Below are positions 50,607 to 59,976 of a stretch of DNA of 64,000 bases, piece after piece. The position numbers and the translations under genes were made by a program. The notes below the pieces were generated by a model. The model saw only the letters and a list, made by a program, of their open reading frames with translations. It had not been told where the DNA came from and did not search any database. The stretch covers positions 1-64,000 of the forward strand of contig NZ_JBBHDV010000008.1 of the NCBI RefSeq assembly GCF_037478135.1, given 5' to 3'. The stretch's first letter is position 1, and each line of letters opens with the position of its first letter. Source of the DNA: Denitratimonas sp037478135. GTDB taxonomy: Bacteria; Pseudomonadota; Gammaproteobacteria; Xanthomonadales; Xanthomonadaceae.

Positions 50607-51743
50607 ATGCCCGCCGCGCCACGAAAGATCCTGCATGTGGACATGGATGCGTTCTACGCCTCCGTGGAGCAGCGCGATGCGCCGGAATTGCGCGGGCGGC
50701 CGGTGGTGGTGGCGTGGCGCGGGGCGCGTTCGGTGGTGTGTGCGGCCAGTTACGAGGCGCGGCGTTTCGGGGTGCGTTCGGCGATGCCGGCGATGACCGC
50801 CGAGCGGCTGTGCCCGCAGGCGGTGTTCGTGCCGCCGGATTTCCCGCGCTACAAGACGGTCTCGCGCCAGGTACGCGCGATCTTCGCGCGGCATACCGAT
50901 CTGATCGAGCCGCTGTCGCTGGACGAGGCTTATCTGGACGTGACCCGCAGCTTCACCGCCCTGCCCTCGGCCACCGCCACGGCCGAGGCGATCCGGCAGG
51001 CGATCCGCGAGGAAACCGGGCTGACCGCATCGGCCGGCGTGGCGCCGAACAAGTTCCTGGCCAAGATCGCCTCGGACTGGAACAAGCCCGATGGGCTGTT
51101 CGTGATCCGGCCCTCGATGGTCGATGTCTTCCTCGCGCCGTTGCCGACAGGAAAGCTCCCGGGCGTGGGCAAGGTGATGCGTTCGCGCCTGTCCGCGCTG
51201 GGCGTGGAAACCGTGGGCCAGTTGCGCGAGCTGGAGGCGGCACGGCTGGAACAGCTGTTCGGGCGCTGGGGACGGCGCCTGCACGAGCTGGCGCACGGCA
51301 TCGACGAGCAGCCGGTGCAGCCGCGCCGCCCGACCTTGCAGATTTCCTCGGAAGACACCTTCGCGCAGGATCTGCCGCTGGCCGAACTCGGACCCGCGGT
51401 GCGGCAACTGGCGCACAAGACCTGGGCCAGCTATCTGGCCGAACGCCGACGCGAGCCGGGCCGCATCGCGCGCACCGTGGTGCTGAAGCTCAAGACCGCG
51501 AACTTCCGCATCCTGACGCGCAGTCAGACGCTGCCTTTGCCACCGGCCAGCGCGCAGGATCTGGCCGCGATCGCGTGGGCGCTGCACGAGCGGGTCGAGT
51601 TGCCGGACAGCACGCGCTACCGGCTCGCGGGTGTGGGCCTGGGTGGATTCGTCGAGGCCGACCTGTTCACCGCGCAACGGGCGCTGTTCGATGCACAGGG
51701 TGCGCCGCTGCCGGATGGCGCGACCGACTCAGCAAGTGCCTGA
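50607..51743 (+). CDS. dinB: DNA polymerase IV (Y family)
   Basis: A 378-residue error-prone polymerase for translesion synthesis. Catalytic acidic residues are in ILHVDMDAFYASVEQ (motif I) and SLDEAYLDVT (motif III); SYEARRFGVRSAMP and ASAGVAPNKFLAKIASDWNKP are the other family marks. The helix-hairpin-helix LPGVGKVMRSRL follows. The C-terminal end lacks an obvious beta-clamp-binding pentapeptide in the last residues. No LexA box could be recognised before it. The ATG at 50607 gives the standard N-terminus. Confidence 0.95.
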   Translation: MPAAPRKILHVDMDAFYASVEQRDAPELRGRPVVVAWRGARSVVCAASYEARRFGVRSAMPAMTAERLCPQAVFVPPDFPRYKTVSRQVRAIFARHTDLIEPLSLDEAYLDVTRSFTALPSATATAEAIRQAIREETGLTASAGVAPNKFLAKIASDWNKPDGLFVIRPSMVDVFLAPLPTGKLPGVGKVMRSRLSALGVETVGQLRELEAARLEQLFGRWGRRLHELAHGIDEQPVQPRRPTLQISSEDTFAQDLPLAELGPAVRQLAHKTWASYLAERRREPGRIARTVVLKLKTANFRILTRSQTLPLPPASAQDLAAIAWALHERVELPDSTRYRLAGVGLGGFVEADLFTAQRALFDAQGAPLPDGATDSASA

Positions 51744-51785
51744 ACCGGCACATATCACTGCGAAGAAACCGGTCAGGCTTGCGCC

Positions 51786-52760
51786 TCAGCGGATCAGCAT
51801 CACCACCAGCACGAGCAGCAGCGCGGCCAGCGCCGCGAACACCAGCGGACGCCGCCAGCTGCGGCGGGTTTGCGGCAGGCCGCGAATGGTCAACGGTGCA
51901 TCGGCGATTTCGCTGCGGCCGGCACGCTGGCCGATGCCGGCCGCTTCCGGCGCGGCGGCGCACAGCGAGGCCAGCAGTTCCAGCAGTTCCGCAGCACTGC
52001 CGGGCCGGTCCTGAGGCTCCGGCGCCAGCAGCGCATCCAGCAACGGCTGCAACCATTGCCGCTGAGGCGGCAGGGCCGGTGGCTGGCGGTCACGCCGTGC
52101 AACCGATTCCTGCGGTTCGGACGGGAACGGCAGCCGCCCGGTCAGCATTTCGTGCAGCACCACGCCCAGGCTGTAGTAATCCGAACGTGCGTCGATCGCT
52201 TCGCCGCCGGCCTGTTCCGGGCTCATGTAATCGGGCGTGCCGCCGTGGACCAGCGCCCGGCCATCTCCGGGGCGGCCGACGCCGGCGACACCGAAATCCA
52301 CCAGTACGGCTTCATTCGAGGCACGAAACAGGATGTTTCCCGGCTTCACATCGCCGTGCACGATGCCGCGTTCATGCGCGTGTGCCAGGCCGCGGATCAC
52401 GTCGCGCAACACATCCAGCACCGCCGCCGGCGCCATGCCGCGCGCGATGCGGGCTGACAGCGTGTCGCCGGAAAGGTATTCCCAGGCCAGCCAGTGGCGT
52501 CCACCGTGCTCGCCGGCGGCATGCAGGCGCGCCAGGTTGCGGTGGCGCAGCATGGCGGCGATACGGCGTTCGTGCTCGACCTCGTCGCGGAAACCCGGAT
52601 CGTCCGGGCTGTCGGGCAGCTGGAACAGCTTCAGCGCCACTTCGCGATCGGTGCCGTCCTGGATCGCGTGATAGACCACGCCGGTGGCGCCTTCACCCAG
52701 AAGCCGCAGGATGCGGTAGCCGGGGACCTGTTCGGTCGGTTTTTTGCTGCTGCGGAGCAT
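51786..52760 (-). CDS. Ser/Thr protein kinase with C-terminal membrane anchor
   Basis: A 324-residue kinase unlike the two tandem kinases. P-loop LLGEGATGVVYHA, Lys in VALKLF, and DFG in VLVDFGVAG are present. The catalytic loop is HGDVKPGN instead of HRDLKPxN, so the RD arginine is replaced by Gly; this form occurs in active kinases of other families but means no classical activation-loop contact. GTPDYMSPEQ follows. A single membrane helix closes the protein (LVFAALAALLLVLVVMLIR). It follows dnaQ by 13 bases in a replication-gene group. Confidence 0.88.
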   Translation of the reverse strand: MLRSSKKPTEQVPGYRILRLLGEGATGVVYHAIQDGTDREVALKLFQLPDSPDDPGFRDEVEHERRIAAMLRHRNLARLHAAGEHGGRHWLAWEYLSGDTLSARIARGMAPAAVLDVLRDVIRGLAHAHERGIVHGDVKPGNILFRASNEAVLVDFGVAGVGRPGDGRALVHGGTPDYMSPEQAGGEAIDARSDYYSLGVVLHEMLTGRLPFPSEPQESVARRDRQPPALPPQRQWLQPLLDALLAPEPQDRPGSAAELLELLASLCAAAPEAAGIGQRAGRSEIADAPLTIRGLPQTRRSWRRPLVFAALAALLLVLVVMLIR

Positions 52761-52773
52761 ACCGGCCTGCGCC

Positions 52774-53484
52774 TCAACCGGCCGCCGTGCCTGGCCACAG
52801 CCGCACGCCGGAGGCCTTTTCCAGCGCTGCCAGACGCGCGTCGTGCAAGGCCTGTTCAGCGCTGCTGGCCTGCACCACGCGCACCTGCAAGGCTGCCACG
52901 TCAAGGCTGCGCACCACGCGCTGCGAGAGATCGGGTTCGTTGCTGCCCAGCGCCAGGTCGTACTGGCCCGAAGTCAGCGCCAGATAGACATCCAGCAGCA
53001 GGCCGGCGTCCAGCAGCGCGCCGTGCAATTCGCGGTGGCTGGCGTCCACGTCGAAGCGCCGGCACAGCGCATCCAGCGTCACACGCTGGCCCGGGAACAT
53101 TTCACGCGCCATCACCAGGGTATCGACCACGCCGGCAGCGTGATCCAGAGTGCGGCCGCGGCCGGGCGTGCAGCGCTCCAGTTCGGCATCGAGGAAGGCC
53201 AGGTCGAAGGGCGCGTTGTGGATCACCAGCTCCGCGCCATCAATGAAGTCCAGGAACTCGTCCACAACCTCATCGAAACGGGGCTGTTCGGACAGGAATT
53301 CGGTGGTCAGCCCGTGCACCCGCAGCGCGCCAGGCTCGCTGTCGCGGTCCGGATTCAGATAGCGGTGGAAGTTACGCCCGCTGGGGCGGCGTTCGAGCAG
53401 TTCGACGCAGCCGATTTCGATCACCCGGTTGCCGGCCTTCACTTCCAGGCCGGTGGTTTCGGTATCCAGAACTATCTGTCTCAT
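52774..53484 (-). CDS. dnaQ: DNA polymerase III epsilon subunit
   Basis: A 236-residue proofreading 3'-5' exonuclease that joins the alpha subunit in the core polymerase. ExoI is IVLDTETTGLE, ExoII is NAPFDLAFLDAEL and ExoIII is SHRELHGALLDAGLLLDVYLAL, with His and Asp in place. The C-terminal tail should bind alpha (dnaE at 25120 in this window). The ATG at 53484 gives the usual length. rnhA lies immediately upstream on the same strand, the order known from E. coli, where the two genes are divergent rather than co-directional. Confidence 0.94.
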   Translation of the reverse strand: MRQIVLDTETTGLEVKAGNRVIEIGCVELLERRPSGRNFHRYLNPDRDSEPGALRVHGLTTEFLSEQPRFDEVVDEFLDFIDGAELVIHNAPFDLAFLDAELERCTPGRGRTLDHAAGVVDTLVMAREMFPGQRVTLDALCRRFDVDASHRELHGALLDAGLLLDVYLALTSGQYDLALGSNEPDLSQRVVRSLDVAALQVRVVQASSAEQALHDARLAALEKASGVRLWPGTAAG

Positions 53485-53536
53485 TGCTTCACCTGCGTCG
53501 CTGCGCACCCGACCGACACGGCCGAATCCTGTTGTC

Positions 53537-54037
53537 TCATGATGCCGCCAGCGGCGGCCGTGCACGCATCGCCTCGGCGGCGGCACGCGCCAGTCCATCC
53601 ACATGCTCGTTGCCCGGATCACCGGCATGGCCGCGCACCCATTCCCACTGGATCGTGTGTGCGGCGGCGGCCTGCTGCAGGCGCCGCCACAGATCCTGGT
53701 TCTTGACCTGGCCGCCACCGGCGGTGCGCCAGCCACGTGCGATCCAGCGCGGCATCCATTCGGTGATGCCCTGGCGCACATACTGCGAATCGGTGCGCAG
53801 GCGCACCTGGCAGGGACGGCTCAACGCCTCCAGCGCCATGATCGCGGCCATCAGCTCCATGCGGTTGTTGGTGGTATCCGGCTCGCCGCCGGACAGTTCA
53901 CGCTCGCGCCCGCGAAACTGCAACAGCGCGCCCCAGCCGCCGGGGCCGGGATTGCCCAGACAGGCGCCGTCGGTGTGGATCAGAACCTGCTCCGTCGCTG
54001 CTGCCTGCTGCGTGGAAAGGTCCGATTCGTTTTTCAT
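53537..54037 (-). CDS. rnhA: Ribonuclease HI
   Basis: A 166-residue endonuclease that removes RNA from RNA-DNA hybrids. Active-site residues: Asp in IHTDGACLGNPGPGGWG, Glu in NNRMELMA, Asp in LRTDSQYV and the last Asp in GNEHVDGLARAA. The HGHAGDP-type loop is WVRGHAGDPG. The ATG at 54037 overlaps the methyltransferase stop as ATGA, so the pair is translationally coupled, as in several gammaproteobacteria. Confidence 0.95.
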   Translation of the reverse strand: MKNESDLSTQQAAATEQVLIHTDGACLGNPGPGGWGALLQFRGRERELSGGEPDTTNNRMELMAAIMALEALSRPCQVRLRTDSQYVRQGITEWMPRWIARGWRTAGGGQVKNQDLWRRLQQAAAAHTIQWEWVRGHAGDPGNEHVDGLARAAAEAMRARPPLAAS

Positions 54038-54723
54038 GCCTGTGGATACTCCAATGAAAAGCCGACCGGCACGATCGGGCCGACCGGGGTAAGACCCGCT
54101 GCATGCTTTCTGGCACGCACCACATAGGCCGGCAGCGGCAACCACGACATTGGTCGCCAGCCACGCCGCGCCAGCAAGCCGGGGCGCTGCTGCGAAATGC
54201 CGGGGCTGAGCGCGTAAGTGGCCGTCACTTCAAGCCCGGCGGCAGCGGCCAGCTCGGTACAGCGCGACAATGGCAACGGTGCCGGAACATGTCCGTGCCA
54301 ATGCCAGCGATACGGCGAGTACGGACTGAACTCAACGATCAGCACGACCCCGCCCGGCACCATCAGACGCGCGATTTCGCTCATCCGCAGCGCCGCATCC
54401 TCCGACGCCGACAGCACATGGCTGGCCAGCAACAGATCAATGCTGCGCGCCAGCGGCAACGGGCTGTCCACTCCCTCCTCCCGGCCGGCACGATGCCAGC
54501 CACGCGCATCGCACCACATCCGCACCTCGTTGCGCATCAGCGTGGCCGGCGCGCACTCGGCCGCGGCGGCGCTGGGCAGCACCAGACAACTGTTGCTGCC
54601 GGTGGCGCGCACGATCATCGGCATCAGCAGCGCGTGTTCGGCGTTGAGCATCGCACTGCCGCGCCCGCTGTCGAACCATGACGGCGGGCTTTCAGGTTGA
54701 CGCGATGTGGGAGCTGCCGGCAT
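54034..54723 (-). CDS. SAM-dependent methyltransferase (YafS-like)
   Basis: A 229-residue protein with a degenerate methyltransferase class I fold. Residues 15-40 (WFDSGRGSAMLNAEHALLMP) match the start of YafS-type proteins, in which WFDxxxGxxLLxxE is conserved. A HVLSASEDAALRMSEIARLM motif and VPGGVVLIVEFSPYS follow the post-SAM region. The SAM-binding glycine loop is poor, so the substrate is unclear. YafS genes lie beside gloB and rnhA in many relatives, the arrangement seen here. It is divergent from gloB with 43 bases between starts. Confidence 0.8.
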   Translation of the reverse strand: MPAAPTSRQPESPPSWFDSGRGSAMLNAEHALLMPMIVRATGSNSCLVLPSAAAAECAPATLMRNEVRMWCDARGWHRAGREEGVDSPLPLARSIDLLLASHVLSASEDAALRMSEIARLMVPGGVVLIVEFSPYSPYRWHWHGHVPAPLPLSRCTELAAAAGLEVTATYALSPGISQQRPGLLARRGWRPMSWLPLPAYVVRARKHAAGLTPVGPIVPVGFSLEYPQA

Positions 54724-54766
54724 CGTGCACGCACATCCAGAAACAATCGCGAAGTCTACCCGCCCC

Positions 54767-55540
54767 ATGTTCCAACTTGTTGCCCTGCCGGCGCTGAACG
54801 ACAACTACATCTGGCTGATGACCGGAAGCAGCGGCCGCAGCGTGATTGTCGATCCGGGCGAAGCCGCGCCGGTGCTGGCCCGACAGGACAGCGGCCTGTC
54901 GCCCTGCGCAATCCTGCTGACCCACCACCATCCCGACCACATCGGCGGTGCAGCCGAGCTGGCCGAACATTTCGGCATCCCGGTCTACGCCCCGGACGAT
55001 GCGCGCATCAGCTGCGCCGATGTCCGCGTGGCCGAGGGTGATGCGATTGAGCTGCCCGACGCCGGCCTGACGTTTTCCACGATGCATCTGCCCGGCCACA
55101 CCCTCAGCCATGTGGCCTATGTCGGGCATGGCGTGGCGTTCACCGGCGATACCCTGTTCAGCCTGGGCTGCGGACGCCTGTTCGAAGGCACGCCTGCGCA
55201 AATGCTTGTCTCGCTGCAACGTCTGGCGGCACTGCCGGATGACACCCGGGTCTGTTGCGGGCACGAATACACGCTGGCCAATGCGGCTTTCGCGCAGGTG
55301 GTGGAACCGGGCAACCCGGCACTGGTCGAGCGGCTGGCGCAGGCCCGTGCAGCACGCGGACAAGGCCAACCAACGCTGCCTGTCTCCATCGCCAGTGAAC
55401 GGGCGACCAATCCCTTCCTGCGCTGCGATCAGGTCAGCGTGGCGCACGCGGTGGCACGTCATTGCGGCAGCGACCCGGGCGATGAAGTGGCCACCTTCGC
55501 CGCATTGCGGGCCTGGAAGGACGGATTCCGCGCCGCATGA
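54767..55540 (+). CDS. gloB: Hydroxyacylglutathione hydrolase (glyoxalase II)
   Basis: A 257-residue metallo-hydrolase that releases lactate and glutathione from S-lactoylglutathione, the second step of methylglyoxal removal. The binuclear zinc site is LLTHHHPDHIGG near residue 50, with His in LPGHTLSHV, Asp in GDTLFSLGCGR and His in CCGHEYTLAN. The C-terminal region carries SIASERATNPFLR for glutathione binding. It is coupled to mltD by a four-base overlap. Confidence 0.95.
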   Translation: MFQLVALPALNDNYIWLMTGSSGRSVIVDPGEAAPVLARQDSGLSPCAILLTHHHPDHIGGAAELAEHFGIPVYAPDDARISCADVRVAEGDAIELPDAGLTFSTMHLPGHTLSHVAYVGHGVAFTGDTLFSLGCGRLFEGTPAQMLVSLQRLAALPDDTRVCCGHEYTLANAAFAQVVEPGNPALVERLAQARAARGQGQPTLPVSIASERATNPFLRCDQVSVAHAVARHCGSDPGDEVATFAALRAWKDGFRAA

Positions 55541-56721
55541 TGCGCCTGCGTTCGCTGCCGATGCTGCTGCTGTGCCTTGCGCTGGCGGCCTGCCAGATGA
55601 CACCACCGCGCCCGGCACAGGACATCGACGCGCCTGCGGCTCCCGAGGTTCAATCCCCGGTTTCAGCCAGCACAGCCAAGGCCGCCGAGCCACCGCCGCC
55701 GACATTCCTGCTGCCTGAACCGGCATCGCCACGCACCGGTGCGGAAGTGCTGCAACGTCTGCGCGAGCGTCTGGTCGACCCGCCCTGCGTGGCCGATCCA
55801 CTGGTACACCGATGGCAGGACATCTATGCGCGCTCGCCACGCGGTTTCGCTCAGCAAATCGAACAGGCCCTGCCTCTGATCGGCCTGGCGCTGGACGAAC
55901 TGGACCGCTACCGCCTGCCCGGCGAATACGCCTTGCTGCCGATCGTGGAAAGCGGCTACCGCCCGGATGCGCGCGGTGCCGGCGATCACCTGGGCCTGTG
56001 GCAGTTCGGCCGCTCCACTGCGGAGCATTTCGACCTGCCACTCAGCCCGGCGTTCGACGGCCGCCTGGATCCGTTGGCTTCCACCGACGCCGCGCTGCGC
56101 TATCTGGGCGATATGCAGAACCAGTTCGGCGACTGGAAGCTGGCCGTGCTGGGCTTCAACGCCGGCCCCTACCGCCTGAAGAAGCAGTTGGAAAACCAGC
56201 CGGACGTACGCTTTTCCGCCGATGCGCGCCTGCCTGCGGGTCTGCCGGCCTCCAGCTATGCGCATGTGGCCAAGATGAAGGCGCTGGCCTGCCTGCTGGC
56301 GCAGCCGGAACGCTTCGATCTGACGCTGCCTGACGACACCCGGGTCGATCCGCTGGTGCGCATCCAGTTGCCCGCCGGTCAATCCAGCCTGGCGGCAATC
56401 GCGCGCGACCGCGAGCTGCCACCGGGCCTGCTGGAATGGTTGAATCCGGGCTTTCGTGACGGCTACATCACGCGCAACGCACCACGCCACTTGCTGCTGC
56501 CCGAATCGCTGAGCCCGCGCTTCGAGCAGTTCGAACTGCCGCCTGCGCCCGCACCCGCCTCGCCTGCAAGCGCGAGTGGAAATTATGTGGTGCGCAGTGG
56601 CGATACGCTGGGTGCGATCGCACGCCGCCACGGCATCCGGCTGGCCACGCTGATGTCGCTCAATGGCCTGGATGGGCGCTCGATCCTACGCCCCGGCCAG
56701 CGCCTGAAGCTGGCACCCTGA
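55537..56721 (+). CDS. mltD: Membrane-bound lytic transglycosylase D
   Basis: A 394-residue lipoprotein (lipobox LAAC, Cys19) that cleaves peptidoglycan glycan strands. The SLT domain has the catalytic Glu138 in PIVESGYRPDARG, followed by GLWQF and FNAGPYRLKK. The C-terminal LysM domain is GNYVVRSGDTLGAIARRHGI to the end, plus a weaker earlier LysM-like stretch near residue 275 (VRIQLPAGQSSLAAIA), both of which bind peptidoglycan. The gloB-mltD order is common among gammaproteobacteria. Confidence 0.93.
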   Translation: MMRLRSLPMLLLCLALAACQMTPPRPAQDIDAPAAPEVQSPVSASTAKAAEPPPPTFLLPEPASPRTGAEVLQRLRERLVDPPCVADPLVHRWQDIYARSPRGFAQQIEQALPLIGLALDELDRYRLPGEYALLPIVESGYRPDARGAGDHLGLWQFGRSTAEHFDLPLSPAFDGRLDPLASTDAALRYLGDMQNQFGDWKLAVLGFNAGPYRLKKQLENQPDVRFSADARLPAGLPASSYAHVAKMKALACLLAQPERFDLTLPDDTRVDPLVRIQLPAGQSSLAAIARDRELPPGLLEWLNPGFRDGYITRNAPRHLLLPESLSPRFEQFELPPAPAPASPASASGNYVVRSGDTLGAIARRHGIRLATLMSLNGLDGRSILRPGQRLKLAP

Positions 56722-56848
56722 CGGCGCAGGCGTCACACTTGCCACCCCGGTTTCCGCACTTTTGCGCCGCAGTCTCCAGGCTGCCGCGCAAATGCATCCA
56801 TCCACCCGGACGGACACCCCTCCGTCCACACTTTCAGGAGTACGCTTC

Positions 56849-57634
56849 ATGGGATTTCTTGCCGGTAAACGTGCGCTGATCGTCGGCATCGCCAGCCAGC
56901 GCTCGATCGCCAACGGCATCGCCGAGGCCATGCGCCGCGAAGGCGCCGAACTGGCCTTCACCTACCAGAACGACAAGCTCAAGTCGCGCGTGGAAGAGGC
57001 AGCCGCCGAGTACGGTTCCAAGCTCGTGCTGCCGCTGGACGTGGCCGATGATGCGCAGATCGAAACGCTGTTCGAACAGCTCGGCCAGCACTGGGATGGC
57101 TTCGACATCCTGGTGCACTCGGTCGGCTTCGCACCGCGTGAAACCCTGGACGGCGGCTTCGTCGACAATCTCACACGCGAGAGTTTCGGTATCGCGCTGG
57201 ATATTTCCGCCTACAGCCTGGCAGCACTGGCCAAGGCTGCGCGCCCGATGATGCAGGGCCGCAACGGCAGCATCCTGACGCTGACCTATCTGGGTTCCGA
57301 GCGTGCACTGCCGAACTACAACGTGATGGGCGTGGCCAAGGCCGCGCTGGAAGCTTCGGTGCGCTATCTGGCGATGAACCTGGGCCCGGAAGGCACCCGC
57401 GTCAACGCGGTTTCGGCCGGCCCGATCAAAACCCTGGCCGCCTCGGGCGTGGGCAATCTGCGCAAGATGCTGACCCATGTGGCGGATCAGGCGCCGCTGC
57501 GCCGAAACGTCACGATCGAGGATGTCGGCAATGTCGGCGCCTTCCTGTGTTCGGATCTTGCCGCCGGTGTGACCGGTGAAATCACCTATGTCGATTGCGG
57601 TTACAACATCCTGGGCATGACCGGGCTGGACTGA
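56849..57634 (+). CDS. fabI: Enoyl-ACP reductase (NADH), FabI
   Basis: A 261-residue short-chain dehydrogenase that does the last reduction step of fatty-acid elongation. The N-terminus is the FabI-type GIASQRSIANGIA nucleotide loop, and the catalytic Tyr/Lys are in LPNYNVMGVAKAALEASVRY; SVGFAPRETLDG and AGPIKTLAASGVGN are conserved. Triclosan targets this enzyme class. CAGGAG precedes the ATG at 56849; an upstream in-frame ATG has no support. A perfect bidirectional terminator follows the gene. Confidence 0.96.
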   Translation: MGFLAGKRALIVGIASQRSIANGIAEAMRREGAELAFTYQNDKLKSRVEEAAAEYGSKLVLPLDVADDAQIETLFEQLGQHWDGFDILVHSVGFAPRETLDGGFVDNLTRESFGIALDISAYSLAALAKAARPMMQGRNGSILTLTYLGSERALPNYNVMGVAKAALEASVRYLAMNLGPEGTRVNAVSAGPIKTLAASGVGNLRKMLTHVADQAPLRRNVTIEDVGNVGAFLCSDLAAGVTGEITYVDCGYNILGMTGLD

Positions 57635-57696
57635 TCCGCCCGGTGCGGCGGCCACCATCCAGGCTGCCGTCGCGCTTTTCCCGAAGCTGAAAAAGC

Positions 57697-57722
57697 AAAA
57701 ACCCGGCAGCTGCCGGGTTTTG
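57697..57722. terminator. Bidirectional Rho-independent terminator, fabI/ppiD
   Basis: ACCCGGCAG-CTGCCGGGT is a perfect 18-bp palindrome at 57701-57718, flanked by AAAA and TTTT. It lies 62 bases past the fabI stop and 54 bases past the ppiD stop (minus strand) and can serve both convergent genes. Confidence 0.92.
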
Positions 57723-57776
57723 CGTTTTCTGGAACCGGAGTTCCGCGCGGTGCGCGGTGACTGACGGCCGCGCTGC

Positions 57777-59687
57777 TTACAGACGCGACTCGACCACCTG
57801 GATCTCCGCCTCGCGGCGCAGCGCCTTGACCAGTTCGCTGGCCTCCAGCGTGCCGATCGACTGCGCAAGCTGCTGCTTGAGCATGTCGCGGGTACCGGCT
57901 TCGACCGTGGACACGTCACCGTCGGTGACCGCCGTCAGTGCAATCAGTGCATTGACACCACCGGCCAGCGCGGCATCGCCGATGACACTGCTGCCGGCTT
58001 CCGGATGCGCCAGCTTGAACGCTGCGGCATTGATCACCGGATCCACCGTGGCGGCATTGCGCCCGACGCCTTCCGCGCTCTGGATTTCCAGTTCGTTGGC
58101 CTGCGCGTATTCACGCAACGATTCCAGCGAGGTGACCTGCTCGCGTGCCTTGTCCAGCGCCGCAGCGCCCAGTTCATCCAGACGCTGCTCACGCACCGCG
58201 GCTTCGACCAGATGACGCACTTCGTCCAGCGGACGGGTCGCGGCCGGCGAATGCTCGGTGACGCGCAACACCAGGCCGTGGCTGGGTGAAAGTTCGATCA
58301 GATCGCTGACCAGCCCTTCCCGCATGACGCTGTCGGAGAACATCGCACGCAGCACATCCGGATTGGCGGCAATACCGGCACCACCTGCCCGGGTAAACGG
58401 ACCGGCCTTCTGCACCGTCAAGCCCAGTTCGGCGGCGGCAGTGTCCAGCGTGGTCGGATCACGGTAAATCGCTTCGACCAGTTGCCCGGAACGCTCACTG
58501 AAAGCGCGCTCGCGCTCGGACTCCAAGTATTCCTTTTCCAACTCGGTCTTCACATCCTCGAATGCCTTGCCGCTGGATTCGCGCACCTCGCGCAACCAGA
58601 TCACGTGCCAGCCGTCGCTGCCCTTGACCGGGTCGCTGATGCCGGGCTGCATCGCGAACAGCGCCTCTTCGAAGGCCGGCTCGGTCACGCCCTGCTCGAT
58701 CCAGCCCAGGTCACCGCCGATGGCCTTGGAGCCGGGGTCATCGGAGCTGGTGCGCGCCAATTCCGCGAAATCCGCGCCTTCGGCACGCGCCTGTTGCACC
58801 AGTTCGGCGGCACGCGCCTGCGCTTCCTGCTGTGCGGCGGCGTCGGCATTGGCATCGGTCTGGATCAGAATGTGCGAAGCCAGGCGCTGCTCGGGTTCGA
58901 TATAGCGGTGCTTGTTCTGTTCGTAGCGTTCGCGCAGCGTCAGCTCATCGACGCTTTCATCAAGCTCCAGCTTGCTGACGTCCAGTTCGACGTATTCAAT
59001 CGATACGGTTTCCTGGCTCTGGTACTGGTCGGTGTGGCTCTCGTGGTAGGCGGCCAGATCGGCTTCGCTGATCTCGCCGATGGCTTCAGCATCGGGTGCC
59101 GGCAGCAGGAGGTAGTCGAAGCTGCGGGTCTGGTCGCGCAGGGCCAGGAAGCGATCGACATAGGCATCGGTGACGATGCTGCTGGCGCTGATGCTGCGCG
59201 GCAGGGCACGGGTGACCAGGTCCTGCGCCATGCGCTGTTCAAAGATGCGCGGGGACATGCCGGCACCGGCCAGCACCATGCGGTACTGGTCGGGACTGAA
59301 CTGGCCGTTGACGTGGAAAGCATCAATCCCGGCGATTTCCTGCTGCAGCATGGTCGGCGACACCACCAGCCCGTACTTGTGCGCGGCCTGGCGCAGCACC
59401 TGCTCGTCAATCAGGCTTTCCAGCACCTGACGTTTGACGATCGGGGTATCGAATTCGCGGGCGTCGTAGCGTTCGCCGAGCATCTGCCGCATGCGGCTGC
59501 GGTAGTCCTCGAAACGTTCGCGGAACTGATCCTGGCTGATTTCGGTGTCGTTGACCTTGGCCACATAGGTCGGCACCCGCTGTTGGAAGTAGTTCTCGAC
59601 GCCGAAAAAGGCGAACGGGACGGCCAGGACCAGCAGGACCGCAATCGCAACCCAGCCTGTAGTCTTTTCACGAAGAATCTGCAACAT
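57777..59687 (-). CDS. ppiD: Periplasmic folding chaperone PpiD
   Basis: A 636-residue inner-membrane-anchored chaperone that helps newly secreted proteins at the Sec translocon. The membrane anchor is at residues 12-28 (WVAIAVLLVLAVPFAFF). A SurA-N-like chaperone domain follows (NDTEISQDQF, LIDEQVLRQAAHKYG), then a parvulin domain RLASHILIQT, DPGSKAIGGDLGWIEQGV, and HVIWLREV. It may have little isomerase activity, as known for E. coli PpiD. The gene lies after the tRNA-Asp and converges on fabI. The ATG at 59687 starts the usual short basic tail before the anchor. Confidence 0.9.
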   Translation of the reverse strand: MLQILREKTTGWVAIAVLLVLAVPFAFFGVENYFQQRVPTYVAKVNDTEISQDQFRERFEDYRSRMRQMLGERYDAREFDTPIVKRQVLESLIDEQVLRQAAHKYGLVVSPTMLQQEIAGIDAFHVNGQFSPDQYRMVLAGAGMSPRIFEQRMAQDLVTRALPRSISASSIVTDAYVDRFLALRDQTRSFDYLLLPAPDAEAIGEISEADLAAYHESHTDQYQSQETVSIEYVELDVSKLELDESVDELTLRERYEQNKHRYIEPEQRLASHILIQTDANADAAAQQEAQARAAELVQQARAEGADFAELARTSSDDPGSKAIGGDLGWIEQGVTEPAFEEALFAMQPGISDPVKGSDGWHVIWLREVRESSGKAFEDVKTELEKEYLESERERAFSERSGQLVEAIYRDPTTLDTAAAELGLTVQKAGPFTRAGGAGIAANPDVLRAMFSDSVMREGLVSDLIELSPSHGLVLRVTEHSPAATRPLDEVRHLVEAAVREQRLDELGAAALDKAREQVTSLESLREYAQANELEIQSAEGVGRNAATVDPVINAAAFKLAHPEAGSSVIGDAALAGGVNALIALTAVTDGDVSTVEAGTRDMLKQQLAQSIGTLEASELVKALRREAEIQVVESRL

Positions 59688-59789
59688 CGGGCGGAACCAT
59701 CGCTCGCATATGGGGACGCGCCGCACCCGGCGGCACGACCGCGTCGGACAAAAAAAGAGGGCGCCTGCTATCAGGCGCCCTCGGCATAG

Positions 59790-59866
59790 TGGCGGAGTGG
59801 ACGGGACTCGAACCCGCGACCCCCGGCGTGACAGGCCGGTATTCTAACCGACTGAACTACCACTCC
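59790..59866 (-). tRNA. tRNA-Asp (GTC)
   Basis: The minus-strand sequence is 77 bases and folds as a cloverleaf: acceptor GGAGTGG with CCACTCC, anticodon loop CTGTCAC with anticodon GTC, T-loop GGGTTCGAGTCCC. Discriminator G and an encoded CCA close the 3' end. The body is close to E. coli tRNA-Asp, including the 3-bp extension after TCAGTCGGTTAGAA. Confidence 0.96.
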
Positions 59867-59890
59867 GCGCTTTGACGCTGCATGGTGCTT

Positions 59891-59965
59891 TGGTGGGTGC
59901 TGAGGGTTTCGAACCCCCGACCCTCGCCTTGTAAGGGCGACGCTCTACCGCTGAGCTAAGCACCC
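59891..59965 (-). tRNA. tRNA-Val (TAC)
   Basis: The minus-strand sequence is 75 bases with acceptor GGGTGCT paired to AGCACCC, anticodon loop with TAC in CTTACAA, T-loop GGGTTCGAAACCC, and an encoded CCA. It lies directly between hupB and tRNA-Asp in the same orientation and may be transcribed with hupB and tRNA-Asp. Confidence 0.96.
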
Positions 59966-59976
59966 TGCGAAGACGC

